Assembly: GCA_905203045.1 (NCBI GenBank)
Contig: CAJKUH010000007.1
Span: 1-64,000, forward strand
DNA: 64,000 bases
Origin: an uncultured Eggerthella sp.
GTDB lineage: Bacteria > Actinomycetota > Coriobacteriia > Coriobacteriales > Eggerthellaceae
Reading direction: 5' to 3'
Shown: positions 25,843 through 35,480 of the stretch, in pieces
Layout of the letters: each line of letters starts with the position of its first letter
Numbering within the stretch: position 1 is the first letter of the stretch
Notes under the pieces: generated by a model
Told to the model about the DNA's origin: nothing
Databases searched by the model: none
Seen by the model: the letters and a program-made list of their open reading frames with translations, nothing else
Program-made: the position numbers and the translations under genes

Positions 25843-26532
25843 TCAACTGGGAAGGTTTTCCAGGGCCCAGCATATGCCCTTTGCCATGCGCAGGTCCGGT
25901 TCTTTGAAATGGTTGCCGGGGTTCTTCTCGAAGTAGGCGGGGACGCCCTTGGCCTTGAAACTTTCGATAACGCTTTGCGTTCCGCTGGCCACATTGCGAA
26001 GAAGGCGGCTGGGGGTTTTCGCTTCCTTGGATCCCAGGGAAAAGTAGGCACCTTTCAAAGGGCTGAGCAAAGGGTTTTCGGCAACGAATTCGGCAAAGCC
26101 TGGGTACCACAGCGAGCCCGAGGCGCTTATGGAAGCATCGAATATGTCGGTTTTGAAGGGTGCCCAGGCAGCGAACAATCCAGCAAGGGAATAGCCGGCT
26201 ATGCATCGGTGGGAAGGCTTTGCCCCAAGGTGGCTTTCTACAGTCGATACAACGTGCTCAAGCGTGTTGAGCTGTTGTTCGGCCCTGCCGGCGAAGGGCT
26301 TGTCTTCAGCGAAAATGCCCTCGCAGGGCCAGGGCGTGAGGGCATCGTTCCAGTTTTCAACTTCTACTGACACGAGCGTGAGGTTTTGGGCGCCAAAAGC
26401 CTTGCATTGCTGCCAAACATCCTGCCCGTTTCCTTGTATCGTTTGCAAATACACTATAGTGTCATTATATACTATCGCATTACAACTTTTATAGATGGTA
26501 ATAGTTTCACCTGATAGATTAAGTGTTTGCAT
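25843..26532 (-). CDS. Alpha/beta-hydrolase, esterase D/Fes-like
   Basis: A 229-residue protein. GYSLAGLFAAWA (from residue 113) is a nucleophile elbow with Ser115, and PGNHFKEPDLRMA near the C terminus supplies a likely catalytic His. No signal peptide is seen, so it is probably cytoplasmic. The family includes putative siderophore and carboxylesterases; the substrate here is unknown. The first 30 codons are AT-rich compared with the rest of the window. The ribosome binding site is weak (TAGGGTC). Confidence 0.72.
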   Translation of the reverse strand: MQTLNLSGETITIYKSCNAIVYNDTIVYLQTIQGNGQDVWQQCKAFGAQNLTLVSVEVENWNDALTPWPCEGIFAEDKPFAGRAEQQLNTLEHVVSTVESHLGAKPSHRCIAGYSLAGLFAAWAPFKTDIFDASISASGSLWYPGFAEFVAENPLLSPLKGAYFSLGSKEAKTPSRLLRNVASGTQSVIESFKAKGVPAYFEKNPGNHFKEPDLRMAKGICWALENLPS

Positions 26533-26565
26533 TACTGACCCTACCGTGTCTTACTTATCTGACCA

Positions 26566-26602
26566 ATAAAAAAGCGGCGTTGGAAACTTCCGACGCCGCT
26601 TT
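26566..26602 (-). terminator. Terminator of the deformylase-like gene
   Basis: Read on the minus strand, a 10-pair stem AAAGCGGCGT / ACGCCGCTTT runs into TTTATTGG. It starts 13 bases past the stop codon. Confidence 0.8.
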
Positions 26603-26615
26603 ACTTGCGTGTTGG

Positions 26616-27038
26616 CTAAACCAACTTGCCCTTGCCGTGATCAGTCATGTGCTGGATAAGCTGGGCAACCCATCCACGGAAATCCTTCTTACGGGAAACC
26701 AGCTTGCCATCTACCAGTTCCTGATAGCTTACCTTCACCTTTTCGTAGCGGGTGCTTACCGTAGGCTCTTCGTGGGTAAAGCAGCTTTCCGTTTCCTTTT
26801 TGGGAACCAAGCCGATCAAGATGGTGGGGTTGTACATCACGTGGGGCTTGTCGTTTTCGTCGAGGTAGGCGAACAGGTTCTTCGTCACACCAATCTGGTT
26901 GGCATGCACGCATGCTGCGCCTTCAAGCGAAGCCAAGGTGTCAAGCAGGTCCTGCGCTACGGCTGCATCTTCGGCAGTAGCCTTTTCGCACGGCGTGCTC
27001 AGCAGCGCTTCATCGTGGGTGAATTCTTTGATGCTCAT
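26616..27038 (-). CDS. Peptide deformylase-like protein lacking the catalytic Glu
   Basis: A 140-residue protein with the layout of peptide deformylase. Motif 1 is GAACVHANQIG (normal GxGLAAxQ) with the Gln kept, motif 2 is ESCFT with metal-binding Cys86 (normal EGCLS), and motif 3 is QHMTDH at 129-134 (normal HExDH). Both His ligands remain, but Met131 replaces the Glu that activates water. It is shorter than usual deformylases. It may bind metal or a peptide N terminus without deformylating it. An ordinary def gene is not in this window. Confidence 0.75.
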   Translation of the reverse strand: MSIKEFTHDEALLSTPCEKATAEDAAVAQDLLDTLASLEGAACVHANQIGVTKNLFAYLDENDKPHVMYNPTILIGLVPKKETESCFTHEEPTVSTRYEKVKVSYQELVDGKLVSRKKDFRGWVAQLIQHMTDHGKGKLV

Positions 27039-27163
27039 CTATCCATCCTTTTTTGTGGGGGTATTTTATCCTTCGTAGACCGTTTCGTATTTTATCGCAC
27101 GTCTGCCCAGGGCACTTTCTTAGAACCTGTGCGTAGCTGGGCCGATTGCGTGAAAGGGGGCGC

Positions 27164-30100
27164 TTATACGCTGAGCTTTGCGCAAGTGGAAAGCAGGCTT
27201 TGCATATCGAGCGGCTTCACCAAATAGGCGTTCATGCCGGCCTTCTTGCAGCTTTGCTTGTCATCCTCGAGCGCTTTTGCCGTCATGGCAATGATAGGGG
27301 TGCTCTGTGCATCGCTGCGCTTCAACGCCCTAATTGCCCTGGTTGCCTCGACGCCGTCCATAACGGGCATCATCAGGTCCATCAGAACAAGGGAATAGGT
27401 GCCTTCGGGGGCCGCCTGGAAAACATCGACGGCTTCGCGTCCGTTCCAGGCCTTTTCGACCAGGGCCCCGGCGGAGGCAAGGTAGAACTCGGCGATTTCC
27501 ATATTGATGTCGTTGTCCTCTACCACCAGGATGCGCTTGCCGCTTAGTGATACTTCTTCTGGCGCTTTGGCTTCGCATTGCTTTTCTGCCGAAGCATCGA
27601 CCTTGAAAGGCAAGCGGTAGACGAAGGTGGTGCCGTGTCCTTTCGCGCTTTTCACCTCAATAGTGCCGCCCATCTTGTCGATAAGCGCTTTGACGATGGG
27701 CATGCCAAGGCCTGTTCCCCTGTAATGGGTACGGGCATCGAACTGTTCCTGGGTGAACGGTTTGTAAAGCTGCTGCTCGATGAATTCTTGGCTCATGCCG
27801 ATACCGGTATCGGTGATCTTGAACTCATAGAGCGCCGTCTCACCGTCGAAGGAGATTTCGGTGGCATAGGTGTCTATCTCGCCGTTTTCCCTGTTGTATT
27901 TCACGGCGTTGCTGAAGAGGTTCAACATGATCTGCCGCACGCGCAGGGGACTGCCGATAAGGTGGGTATGCACCATATCGCAGCGGTGGCTTCGGTGGAC
28001 GAGCCCCGATTCGGCAATCTGGGCATCGATAAGTGCCCGCACGTCTGCCATTAGCTTTTCGATGTCGAAGCTTTCTTCTTCGAGGTCGTACGCACCGGAA
28101 TCAAGCTTGCTCATATCGAGCACATCGTTTACCAAGTCAAGAAGATGGTCGGCCGAAACCTGAATCTTGTCCAAGCACTCCGTCGTTTTCGCAGGGTCAT
28201 TGTTGCTTTGATGGATGATTTCCAACATGCCCATGATGCCGTTGATGGGGGTACGGAAGTCGTGGCTCATGCGGTTCATGAACTCGGTTTTCTGCTTGCT
28301 TTCCGCGTCGGCGGCAACCAGCGCTTCTTCAAGTTGCTGCATTTCCTTTTGCTCTTGCTCGTGGAAGGCAGAGGTGTCCTTGAAAAGGATAATGCCGCGC
28401 ACCACGGGCATTTCCGTTTGCGTAGCCTCATCGAAGGCAGTGTCGTGCGACATAAGGACGATCTTCTGCAGCCAGATGGGGCTGCCGTCTACGCCGTATT
28501 CCTGGTATTCGATGGTGAGCTGGCTCACGCCCGACTCGAAGCGCTTCAGGAGTTTTTCGGAGGTGTCGATAAGGCGATAGTTCTGCAGCGTTTCTTTCGT
28601 GACGTATTCTGTGCGGGCACGGCAGTACTCGCTGTAGGAACAGGGGAGGTCCATGCCGATATCGTGGCGGTTGCTGGTTGCTTGAGAGAAGGCCTTTTCC
28701 AGCGTGTCGTGCGTAAGATCGACCGAATAGGCGGTTTGGGCGGAGTCGAGCAAAGCGTCGACGTAGTCGCCGTTGTCCATGATGGACTGCTTCATCTGGT
28801 CGTAGTAGCGCGAAAGACGTTCCTTTTCGCTGAGGTTCTCTTCGAAGAACGGCTCGAAGCCCAAAACGAAATGGTGCAGGGCTCCCTGTGCCGAATTGAT
28901 TCGTAGCAGGGTAAGGCGGCCTTTCCTGTTGTTGCCGTTGTCGTAGCGGATTTCAAGGGCGCTGCCGTCTTCGGTTAGGCTGTGCGCAACGTTGCCCAAG
29001 GCTAGCTGTTTTCGCCCATCGAATTGGGCATCGGGGGCGAACACCGTGCGGGCAATTTCCTCGACGGCGCCCGAGTAGTTGCCTTCTTTGGCCAAGAACG
29101 CACGGGAAGAAGAAAGCAGCGTGCGGTATTGGTCGAGCAGGGCGTTGCAGTAAAGGCAGTCGGAAAAACGGTAACCGCGCTTTTCCACATACGCCAGAAC
29201 CCGTCGGTCGGTTTGGCGGCGGCTTGCCTCTTCGGCGAGCTTTGCGCGGTTCTTGTCCAAGTACATGTTCTTGTCGGCCTGACGGAACAAGTCGCGCATG
29301 GTGCACTCGTCGAAGTTGGAGGAAAGGGCGTAACCGGCCGCGTAGCTGATGGGCATTTCAGGGTGTTCGGCCGAGTACTCCGCCGTGTGCGAGCGTATCT
29401 CGTCGAGGCACGATTCCACGGCTTCTTGCGTGGCGTTCTGTATGATGGCGATGAACTCGTCGCCGCCTTGGCGTCCCACGAAGCACGACTCGCTTGCGGA
29501 TTTCTGAAGCTGCAGGGCGAACGAGCGGATGTACTCGTCTCCCTTTTCGTGGCCGAGGTTGTTGTTGATGGTGCGTAGGTTGTTCAAGTCGAACATGCAC
29601 AAGGCAACGGGCGCATCGCGGGAAATGGCGGCAGGGTTGCCCAGCAGTTCCTCGCATTTGTTCTTGTTGGGAAGCCCTGTTGCCTCGTCTAAGTACACCT
29701 TCTTTTGCAGGGCGCGGTTCAATGCGGCAAAACGCAGGGCGCGCGCCAGCTCGAACGCCATAAGGGCGATAAGGGCAACGATGTCCGCGATAACAACGCT
29801 TTCAAGATGGTTGAGGGCCGTTGCCTTTTCCTGCGAGTAGTTTTCTGCAAGCTTGGTTGCCTCGTCGCAGATGCCGAAGAACGTTTCGCTCATGGCAATG
29901 ATGTTGGTGCTCTCGTAGCCATCTTTGCGAACCTTGGCGATTTCCGCGGTTAGCGTTGCGTAATAGACATTCAGTTCTTCCATCTTGCTTTGGAAGGCAT
30001 CGTCGTCGAGGCGTACCAGGTTCAGCTCTTCGCTGCCGTAGCGCAAGCCGTTGATGTAGGAGTCAACGGCATCGATCAGACGGTCTTGTTGCTGTTGCGC

Positions 30101-30289
30101 GTCTTCAAGCTTTACGATGCGCTGCGTGGTGCCGCGTACAAGGCCTGCGTAGTTCACTACGCGTGCGGTGCCCTGGATATCTGCCACCAGCGACATGATG
30201 TCGAAGAACAGGAAAATCAGGAAAACGGTTAGAACCGTCATAAGGACGCGCACGATGCGGTTTGATTTTTTCGGCGGAGTTCTGTCCAT
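27164..30289 (-). CDS. GGDEF-containing hybrid sensor histidine kinase
   Basis: A 1041-residue membrane protein. Two membrane segments (about 15-38 and 170-190) flank an extracytoplasmic helical sensor region. A complete GGDEF domain follows (GGDEF at 275-279, YLDEATGLPN at its start, no RxxD inhibitory site), then a PAS-like region, a HisKA domain with SHDFRTP and phospho-acceptor His676, an ATPase domain (NAVKYN, DTGIGM, GTGLGMPIVK), and a receiver with Asp971 in LMDLMMPVMDG. It could both make c-di-GMP and relay phosphate. The downstream phosphotransfer partner is not in the window. ATG 30289 was chosen because the frame upstream crosses an AT-rich promoter-like stretch. Confidence 0.87.
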   Translation of the reverse strand: MDRTPPKKSNRIVRVLMTVLTVFLIFLFFDIMSLVADIQGTARVVNYAGLVRGTTQRIVKLEDAQQQQDRLIDAVDSYINGLRYGSEELNLVRLDDDAFQSKMEELNVYYATLTAEIAKVRKDGYESTNIIAMSETFFGICDEATKLAENYSQEKATALNHLESVVIADIVALIALMAFELARALRFAALNRALQKKVYLDEATGLPNKNKCEELLGNPAAISRDAPVALCMFDLNNLRTINNNLGHEKGDEYIRSFALQLQKSASESCFVGRQGGDEFIAIIQNATQEAVESCLDEIRSHTAEYSAEHPEMPISYAAGYALSSNFDECTMRDLFRQADKNMYLDKNRAKLAEEASRRQTDRRVLAYVEKRGYRFSDCLYCNALLDQYRTLLSSSRAFLAKEGNYSGAVEEIARTVFAPDAQFDGRKQLALGNVAHSLTEDGSALEIRYDNGNNRKGRLTLLRINSAQGALHHFVLGFEPFFEENLSEKERLSRYYDQMKQSIMDNGDYVDALLDSAQTAYSVDLTHDTLEKAFSQATSNRHDIGMDLPCSYSEYCRARTEYVTKETLQNYRLIDTSEKLLKRFESGVSQLTIEYQEYGVDGSPIWLQKIVLMSHDTAFDEATQTEMPVVRGIILFKDTSAFHEQEQKEMQQLEEALVAADAESKQKTEFMNRMSHDFRTPINGIMGMLEIIHQSNNDPAKTTECLDKIQVSADHLLDLVNDVLDMSKLDSGAYDLEEESFDIEKLMADVRALIDAQIAESGLVHRSHRCDMVHTHLIGSPLRVRQIMLNLFSNAVKYNRENGEIDTYATEISFDGETALYEFKITDTGIGMSQEFIEQQLYKPFTQEQFDARTHYRGTGLGMPIVKALIDKMGGTIEVKSAKGHGTTFVYRLPFKVDASAEKQCEAKAPEEVSLSGKRILVVEDNDINMEIAEFYLASAGALVEKAWNGREAVDVFQAAPEGTYSLVLMDLMMPVMDGVEATRAIRALKRSDAQSTPIIAMTAKALEDDKQSCKKAGMNAYLVKPLDMQSLLSTCAKLSV

Positions 30290-30460
30290 CACCAAGGATT
30301 CTGCAGGTTTTGTTTCTGCTCTAAAATTTTTCTTAAATATCGCTATTCTAACATTTTGGCTTTCGGGCATAGATAGGATGGGCTGCAGCAGCGCCGTAGG
30401 CGGCGGTCTGCTTGTTAACGGCTTTTAAGGCTTGCTTCGATGCGCTGGCATCAGCTGGTT

Positions 30461-30469
30461 TGATACAAT
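30461..30469 (+). promoter_or_regulatory. Extended -10 promoter of the BvgS-type kinase
   Basis: TGATACAAT is an extended -10 element; transcription would begin near 30476, 30 bases before the ATG at 30506. No good -35 is visible, as expected for this promoter type. Confidence 0.5.
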
Positions 30470-30505
30470 CTGTTGAAGAAAATATGCACAGTGGGAAGGA
30501 AGACG

Positions 30506-33310
30506 ATGCGATCAGAAAAAGCACACCGCTTCCCTTTGCGTTGGGCTGTTAGCCTGGTGCTTTTCCTGCTTGTTGCCTGTCTTGCCCTGACCGGTATCCC
30601 GCGTTCTTCCTATGCCGATAATTCGAACGCCGATTCGAATACGAAAACCGTGCGCGTTGGGTGGCTTCTGAACAATCAGGGCTTCCAGAGCGGTGTTCCC
30701 GGCGAGTACCTTTCCGGCTGGGGATACGAGTACCTTCAAACGCTTTCCTATTACACCCCTGGTTGGAAATACGAATATGTGACGGGCACCTTTTCCGAGC
30801 TTATGGACAAGCTCGAGGCGGGCGAAATCGACTTGATGCCCAACATCTCGTACCCCGACGAACGCGCCCAGAACATGCTGTTCTCTTCCAACCCCGAAGG
30901 AACAGAGCGCTACTACATCTATGCCAAGCCTTCAAATGATGCTCTGACGCAAGGCGATCCGAGCGCGCTGAACGGCATGACCATTGGCTGCAACAGCGGC
31001 GTTATGCAAACCGAAGCGGGCACGAAATGGTTGCAGGACGAAGGGATCAACTGCAACTACAAGTTCTACGAAACGGGCGACGAGCTGTTCAACGCGCTTT
31101 CAACCGATGAAGTCGATGCCATTATCATGAACGACACGCTTTCCTCGGAAGATGCTATGGCCATGTTCTACGTGGGGGAAAGCAATTACTACTTTGTGAC
31201 TCCAAAGTCGCGTCCCGATTTGATGAACGACATCAATTCTGCCATGACGATGTTGCGCAGCTCGAACCCGCGCTACAACGACGAGGTGAAAACGCGCTAT
31301 ACCGTAAGCGACGGTGGCGCCTCTTCCCTTACCAGTGCGGAACAGAAATGGGCAGATTCCCACGGTGGCACGCTTACCTTGGGCTATTTGGACCATAAGC
31401 TTCCTTATTCGAATGAGGACGGCAGCGGCAATTTGATTGGTTCGCTTGCCGCATTGACCGAATCGCTGCAGAGCAAGTTCGGCATTGCCGTGCGCACGAA
31501 GGCCTATTCGACAACCGATGAGCTTGAGTCGGCGCTTGCTCAGGGCGATGTCGATGTGATAGCGCCGGTATACCGCGATTTCTGGATTGCCGAGCAGAAG
31601 GGCGTTATCCAGTCCTCTTCCTTTTCCACTACCTCCCTTGAAGCCGTGTTCACAGGTGACAGCTTCGATAACGCTCCCGAAAGCATAGCCACCTATCCAG
31701 GCGCCCTGCTCAATCACTCTGCAGTTCAGGCCCTTTATCCTGCGGCTCGCATCGTCAAATACGATAGTGCAGGGGCGTGCATCGATGCTGTCCGGAAGAA
31801 CGAGGTGTCCTGCACCATCATTCCCGCAACGGGCCTTGATACCTTGCGTGACACCAACGACTTCACCGGGTTGAAGACGGCCGAACTCGCACAGGGGATG
31901 GACCTTGCCTGTTGGATGAGGAAGGGCGATGCCGAGCTTCTGAGCATCGTGGACAAGGGCGTTGTCAACGCGAAAGACAAGATCGACGACGGTGCCTACT
32001 ACCATTACTCGTATTCATCGAGTGAAGATACCGGTTTGGTGGGCTTCTTCAAGCAGCATCAATCCACCATCATCGCCGCTTCCATTGCCCTGTTGGTTAT
32101 TGTTGTTGCAGTGTTGGCATGGGCGCTGATACGCGCGCGCAATTCCCAACGTGAGGCCATGGCCGCCAGTGCGGCGAAAACCGCGTTCCTCTCTCGCATG
32201 AGCCACGATATCCGCACGCCCTTGAACGGCATTGTGGGGCTGATCGAGGTAAACGACCTGCATCCCAACGATGTGGAGCTTACCAAGGCAAATCGTGCCA
32301 AGGCGAAGGTTGCAGCCGATCATCTGCTTACCCTTATCAACGACATCCTTGAGATGAGCAAGATCGAAGACCGCGACATCGTTCTTGAGCACAAGTCTTT
32401 CAACCTGATGGAGCTGATCAATGATGTGTTCGTTCTGGCCGATATCCGAGCTTCCGAGCGTGGCATTGCCATCGAAACCGACAAAGGATGCAACATCAAG
32501 TATCCCGATGTGTACGGAAGCCCCGTGCATGTGCGCCGTGTGCTGTTGAACTTGGTCGACAACTGCGTGAAGTACAACAGGCAAGGTGGCAAGGTAACAT
32601 GCTCTTCTGAGATGCTGAACGTGCAGGGTGAAACCGTTACCTACCGCTTTGTGATTTCCGATACCGGCATCGGCATGGCGCCAGAGTTCCTTGACCATAT
32701 CTTCGAACCGTTTGCCCAGGAAAACGATGATGCTCGCAGCACCTACCAGGGTACCGGCATGGGTATGCCCATTGTGAAGGCTTTGGTGGAGCGCATGAAG
32801 GGCACGATTTCGGTGCAGAGCGAGCAGGGCAAGGGCTCGACATTCACCATCATCCTGCCCTTCGAGATCGATCTTGAACCCGATGAACATCGCAAGGCGC
32901 TCGAAAAACCCGCGGAATGCTCTATCAAGGGCATGCGCATCATGCTGGCTGAGGACAACGCGCTGAACACCGAGGTTGCCAAAGCGCTGCTGGAAAGCGA
33001 AGGTGCTCTGGTTGCCTGCGTTGAAAACGGCAAGCAGGCGCTCGATTTGTTCACTTCGAAGCCGGCAGGCACGTTCGATGCCATTCTGATGGACATCATG
33101 ATGCCCGTGATGGACGGCTATCAGGCTGCCCGTGCCATCAGGCTATCCGATAAGCGCGATGCAACCACGATTCCCATCATCGCCATGACGGCAAACGCCT
33201 TTGCGGAAGATGCCAAGGCCGCCCTCGATGCCGGCATGAACGACCACGTTGCCAAGCCCATCGACTTGGACGCGCTCAAAGCTTCCCTGGCGAAGTACTG
33301 TCACCGCTAA
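30506..33310 (+). CDS. Hybrid sensor histidine kinase with two periplasmic solute-binding (SBP_bac_3) domains
   Basis: A 934-residue BvgS/EvgS-type sensor. An N-terminal signal or anchor segment is followed by two SBP_bac_3-like domains (TVRVGWLLNNQGF and TLTLGYLDHKLPYS begin them), a membrane helix near 515-540, HisKA with SHDIRTPLNG and His567, an ATPase domain (NLVDNCVKYN, DTGIGM, GTGMGMPIVK), and a C-terminal receiver with Asp863. There is no HPt domain. The ATG at 30506 has GGAAGGAAG and lies downstream of the predicted transcription start. It is divergent from the GGDEF kinase and probably detects an amino-acid-like ligand. Confidence 0.9.
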   Translation: MRSEKAHRFPLRWAVSLVLFLLVACLALTGIPRSSYADNSNADSNTKTVRVGWLLNNQGFQSGVPGEYLSGWGYEYLQTLSYYTPGWKYEYVTGTFSELMDKLEAGEIDLMPNISYPDERAQNMLFSSNPEGTERYYIYAKPSNDALTQGDPSALNGMTIGCNSGVMQTEAGTKWLQDEGINCNYKFYETGDELFNALSTDEVDAIIMNDTLSSEDAMAMFYVGESNYYFVTPKSRPDLMNDINSAMTMLRSSNPRYNDEVKTRYTVSDGGASSLTSAEQKWADSHGGTLTLGYLDHKLPYSNEDGSGNLIGSLAALTESLQSKFGIAVRTKAYSTTDELESALAQGDVDVIAPVYRDFWIAEQKGVIQSSSFSTTSLEAVFTGDSFDNAPESIATYPGALLNHSAVQALYPAARIVKYDSAGACIDAVRKNEVSCTIIPATGLDTLRDTNDFTGLKTAELAQGMDLACWMRKGDAELLSIVDKGVVNAKDKIDDGAYYHYSYSSSEDTGLVGFFKQHQSTIIAASIALLVIVVAVLAWALIRARNSQREAMAASAAKTAFLSRMSHDIRTPLNGIVGLIEVNDLHPNDVELTKANRAKAKVAADHLLTLINDILEMSKIEDRDIVLEHKSFNLMELINDVFVLADIRASERGIAIETDKGCNIKYPDVYGSPVHVRRVLLNLVDNCVKYNRQGGKVTCSSEMLNVQGETVTYRFVISDTGIGMAPEFLDHIFEPFAQENDDARSTYQGTGMGMPIVKALVERMKGTISVQSEQGKGSTFTIILPFEIDLEPDEHRKALEKPAECSIKGMRIMLAEDNALNTEVAKALLESEGALVACVENGKQALDLFTSKPAGTFDAILMDIMMPVMDGYQAARAIRLSDKRDATTIPIIAMTANAFAEDAKAALDAGMNDHVAKPIDLDALKASLAKYCHR

Positions 33311-34272
33311 TGCTGTGGTGCGGCCTTGCTCTTCCGGGGAAGGAACTGCAGCTGCGAAACGCACACACCGGCAAGAATGATGGCAACGCCCAGCCATTCG
33401 ACGGGCCCGATAGGCGAGCCCAGTACCATCATGGCAACGAAGAGGCCGGCAGGCAGCTCGGAAGAGGCAAGCACCGAGGAAAGCCCGGCGGGCAAATGCG
33501 GCGTGCCGATGCTGAATAGCAGTACGGGAAGGAAGAATCCGCAAGCGCCTGCCACAAGCCCCAAGGGGGCAATGCCTTCCAGAAGCACGCCCGACACGAT
33601 GAAGTCGGGGCAGATGAAATGCGACATGACCACTGCGCCGCCGCAGATGAGGAAACCGCGTTGTGCTTGGGAGCACTTCGGCTGAATGCGGCCGGAAAGC
33701 GCCAAGAACGAGGCGCAGCTCACGGCGGCAACAAGGCCTGCTGCAATGCCCCAGGGGTTGCAGTTTGCCAAATCGGTTGCGTACAGACCGCTGGCGAACA
33801 CCGTGCCGAACACGATGATCAGTGCAGATACCACCTGGCTTGGTGCCGGCGCCCTGCGCGTCATGATCACTTGGATAACGGTGCCTATCCAGGTGAACTG
33901 GAACAGCAGGGTAAGGGCAAGTGCTACGGGAAGCACACTCATGGCGTAGGTGTAGAAAATAGAGGTAAGGCAGGTTACCGCGCCGATGCCAGCAAGCTTC
34001 CATGCGTTTGCCGCCCCGATTTTCGTCCATCGTTTCCCGCGCAGGTATTCTGCGGCGAACAGAACGGCAAACAGGGCAAAGGCGGACCACATCTGCGCGG
34101 CGGCAATCTGGGCGGACGTGAAGCCCCAAGCGTAAGAGAGCTTGTAGCAGGTGGCGTTGAAGCCGTAGCAAGCACCGCCGAAGAACACGAGGATCACCGC
34201 TTTGGTGCGGGCGCCGGCATCGCGTGCGGCGGTGGTGAATGGTTTCGATGGTTTTGCGGTATGGGAAGACAT
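33307..34272 (-). CDS. DMT-superfamily EamA transporter
   Basis: A 321-residue membrane protein with two EamA repeats and about ten helices. The first begins RTKAVILVFFGGACYGFNATCYKLSY, the second near NPWGIAAGLVAAVSCASFLALSG. Family members export amino acids or metabolites. The ATG at 34272 has AAGGAGAG. Its stop codon overlaps the stop of the convergent kinase by four bases, with no room for a terminator between them. Confidence 0.87.
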   Translation of the reverse strand: MSSHTAKPSKPFTTAARDAGARTKAVILVFFGGACYGFNATCYKLSYAWGFTSAQIAAAQMWSAFALFAVLFAAEYLRGKRWTKIGAANAWKLAGIGAVTCLTSIFYTYAMSVLPVALALTLLFQFTWIGTVIQVIMTRRAPAPSQVVSALIIVFGTVFASGLYATDLANCNPWGIAAGLVAAVSCASFLALSGRIQPKCSQAQRGFLICGGAVVMSHFICPDFIVSGVLLEGIAPLGLVAGACGFFLPVLLFSIGTPHLPAGLSSVLASSELPAGLFVAMMVLGSPIGPVEWLGVAIILAGVCVSQLQFLPRKSKAAPQH

Positions 34273-34479
34273 AACGCTCTCCTTTGCGGCAATCGGTTGG
34301 CTTCGTGCGCGTAGCACAGAAAGCTTTGCGGTTGCGTGGCGAAAAGGAGGCGAACGCGCCTGGAAAAGTCCACGCGGTGGTTTATCAGGGTGCCTATTCT
34401 AGCAAAAATGGGATAACGAGTAAGAGGGAACTGCCAGATGGGCATTTTGTGACCCAAAGGGTGGCTGAAAACGCAAACC

Positions 34480-34509
34480 CTGAAACGTTTTGCCTGATTA
34501 TGGTACGAT
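34480..34509 (+). promoter_or_regulatory. Probable promoter of the GGDEF gene
   Basis: CTGAAA (34480-34485) and TGG-TACGAT (-10 at 34504-34509, extended) are separated by 18 bases. The remainder of the 264-base gap 34273-34536 shows no gene. Confidence 0.45.
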
Positions 34510-34536
34510 TTTTACCAATCATTCAAAGGAGATGCC

Positions 34537-35418
34537 ATGGGCAACGAGCTTACCTACCAAGCAGCGCAGATTCAGCGCATTATCGAATCTGCCTCTCACT
34601 TTTTCGATGTTGTCCGTTTGGTCGACCCGATAAACATGGTGGTATACACCATCGAAGATGGCCAACTGCAGGCCAATGAAGACTCGTGCTATCACGTATG
34701 GAACAAACAAGACCGATGCGAGAATTGCATCTCGGCGCGTTGCTTCGCCGATCAGCACCGCTACTCGAAGTTCGAGTTCATCGACCACGACATCTACCAT
34801 GTGGTGGCCCAATGCGTGAACGTTGACGGGAAGAGGTACGTTCTGGAAGTGGTAACCGCCTCGAATGACGATGTGCTGCTCTCCGCCTTCGGCGACAACG
34901 ACTTCGTGGACCAGATCACTCGCTTTAACCACCAGGTGTACACCGATGATTTAACGGGGCTTTCCAATCGCCGTTATCTGAACGACCGCCTGAACATCAT
35001 GGTCAATCGAGCGGTAAGCGATCACGCTTCGCTTGCAGTGGTGATGATGGACATCGACGACTTCAAGCGTGTGAACGATACGTACGGCCATGTGATGGGT
35101 GATAAAGCAATCAGGCATGCCGCGGATGCCTTCGAAGAGGCGCTGTGTTTCGATCGGGAAGACATCGCCGTGCGCTACGGCGGCGATGAGTTCGTGGCCG
35201 CCGCTTCAGGCAAGAGCCTCGCAGAGCTTCAAGGGTGCTTGGAGCGTCTTCTGACGCTTGCCGCAGATAACGAGGCGGGCTTCACGGTAAGCGTTGGCGC
35301 TTATTTTCAGGAAACGGCACAGCGCCAAAGCGTCGAAGAGCTCATCCGCAAATCGGATGAGGCGATGTATCGCGCCAAGGCCTCGGGTAAGAACCAGTTT
35401 TTGGTAAAGGCCGAATAA
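34537..35418 (+). CDS. Diguanylate cyclase with Cys-rich PAS-like sensor domain
   Basis: A 293-residue cytoplasmic protein. Residues 1-125 form a PAS-like domain with Cys residues in CYHVWNKQDRCENCISARC, a pattern that could bind metal or sense redox state. Residues 130-293 are a GGDEF domain with TDDLTGLSNRRYL, MDIDDFKRVNDTYGH and an intact RYGGDEF, so c-di-GMP synthesis is likely. No RxxD product-inhibition site is seen. AAAGGAG stands six bases before the ATG. No membrane segment. Confidence 0.88.
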   Translation: MGNELTYQAAQIQRIIESASHFFDVVRLVDPINMVVYTIEDGQLQANEDSCYHVWNKQDRCENCISARCFADQHRYSKFEFIDHDIYHVVAQCVNVDGKRYVLEVVTASNDDVLLSAFGDNDFVDQITRFNHQVYTDDLTGLSNRRYLNDRLNIMVNRAVSDHASLAVVMMDIDDFKRVNDTYGHVMGDKAIRHAADAFEEALCFDREDIAVRYGGDEFVAAASGKSLAELQGCLERLLTLAADNEAGFTVSVGAYFQETAQRQSVEELIRKSDEAMYRAKASGKNQFLVKAE

Positions 35419-35480
35419 GGTCAGCTTGCAAGCTGGGCGCTAAAACTTTCGAGGCTGCAAGCAGCTTGCATTTCAAAAAG

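Noticed and set aside
30473..30505. TTG 30473 as start of the BvgS-type kinase
   Set aside because: It is only a few bases after an extended -10 element and upstream of the likely transcription start; ATG 30506 has a good ribosome binding site and a normal signal segment.
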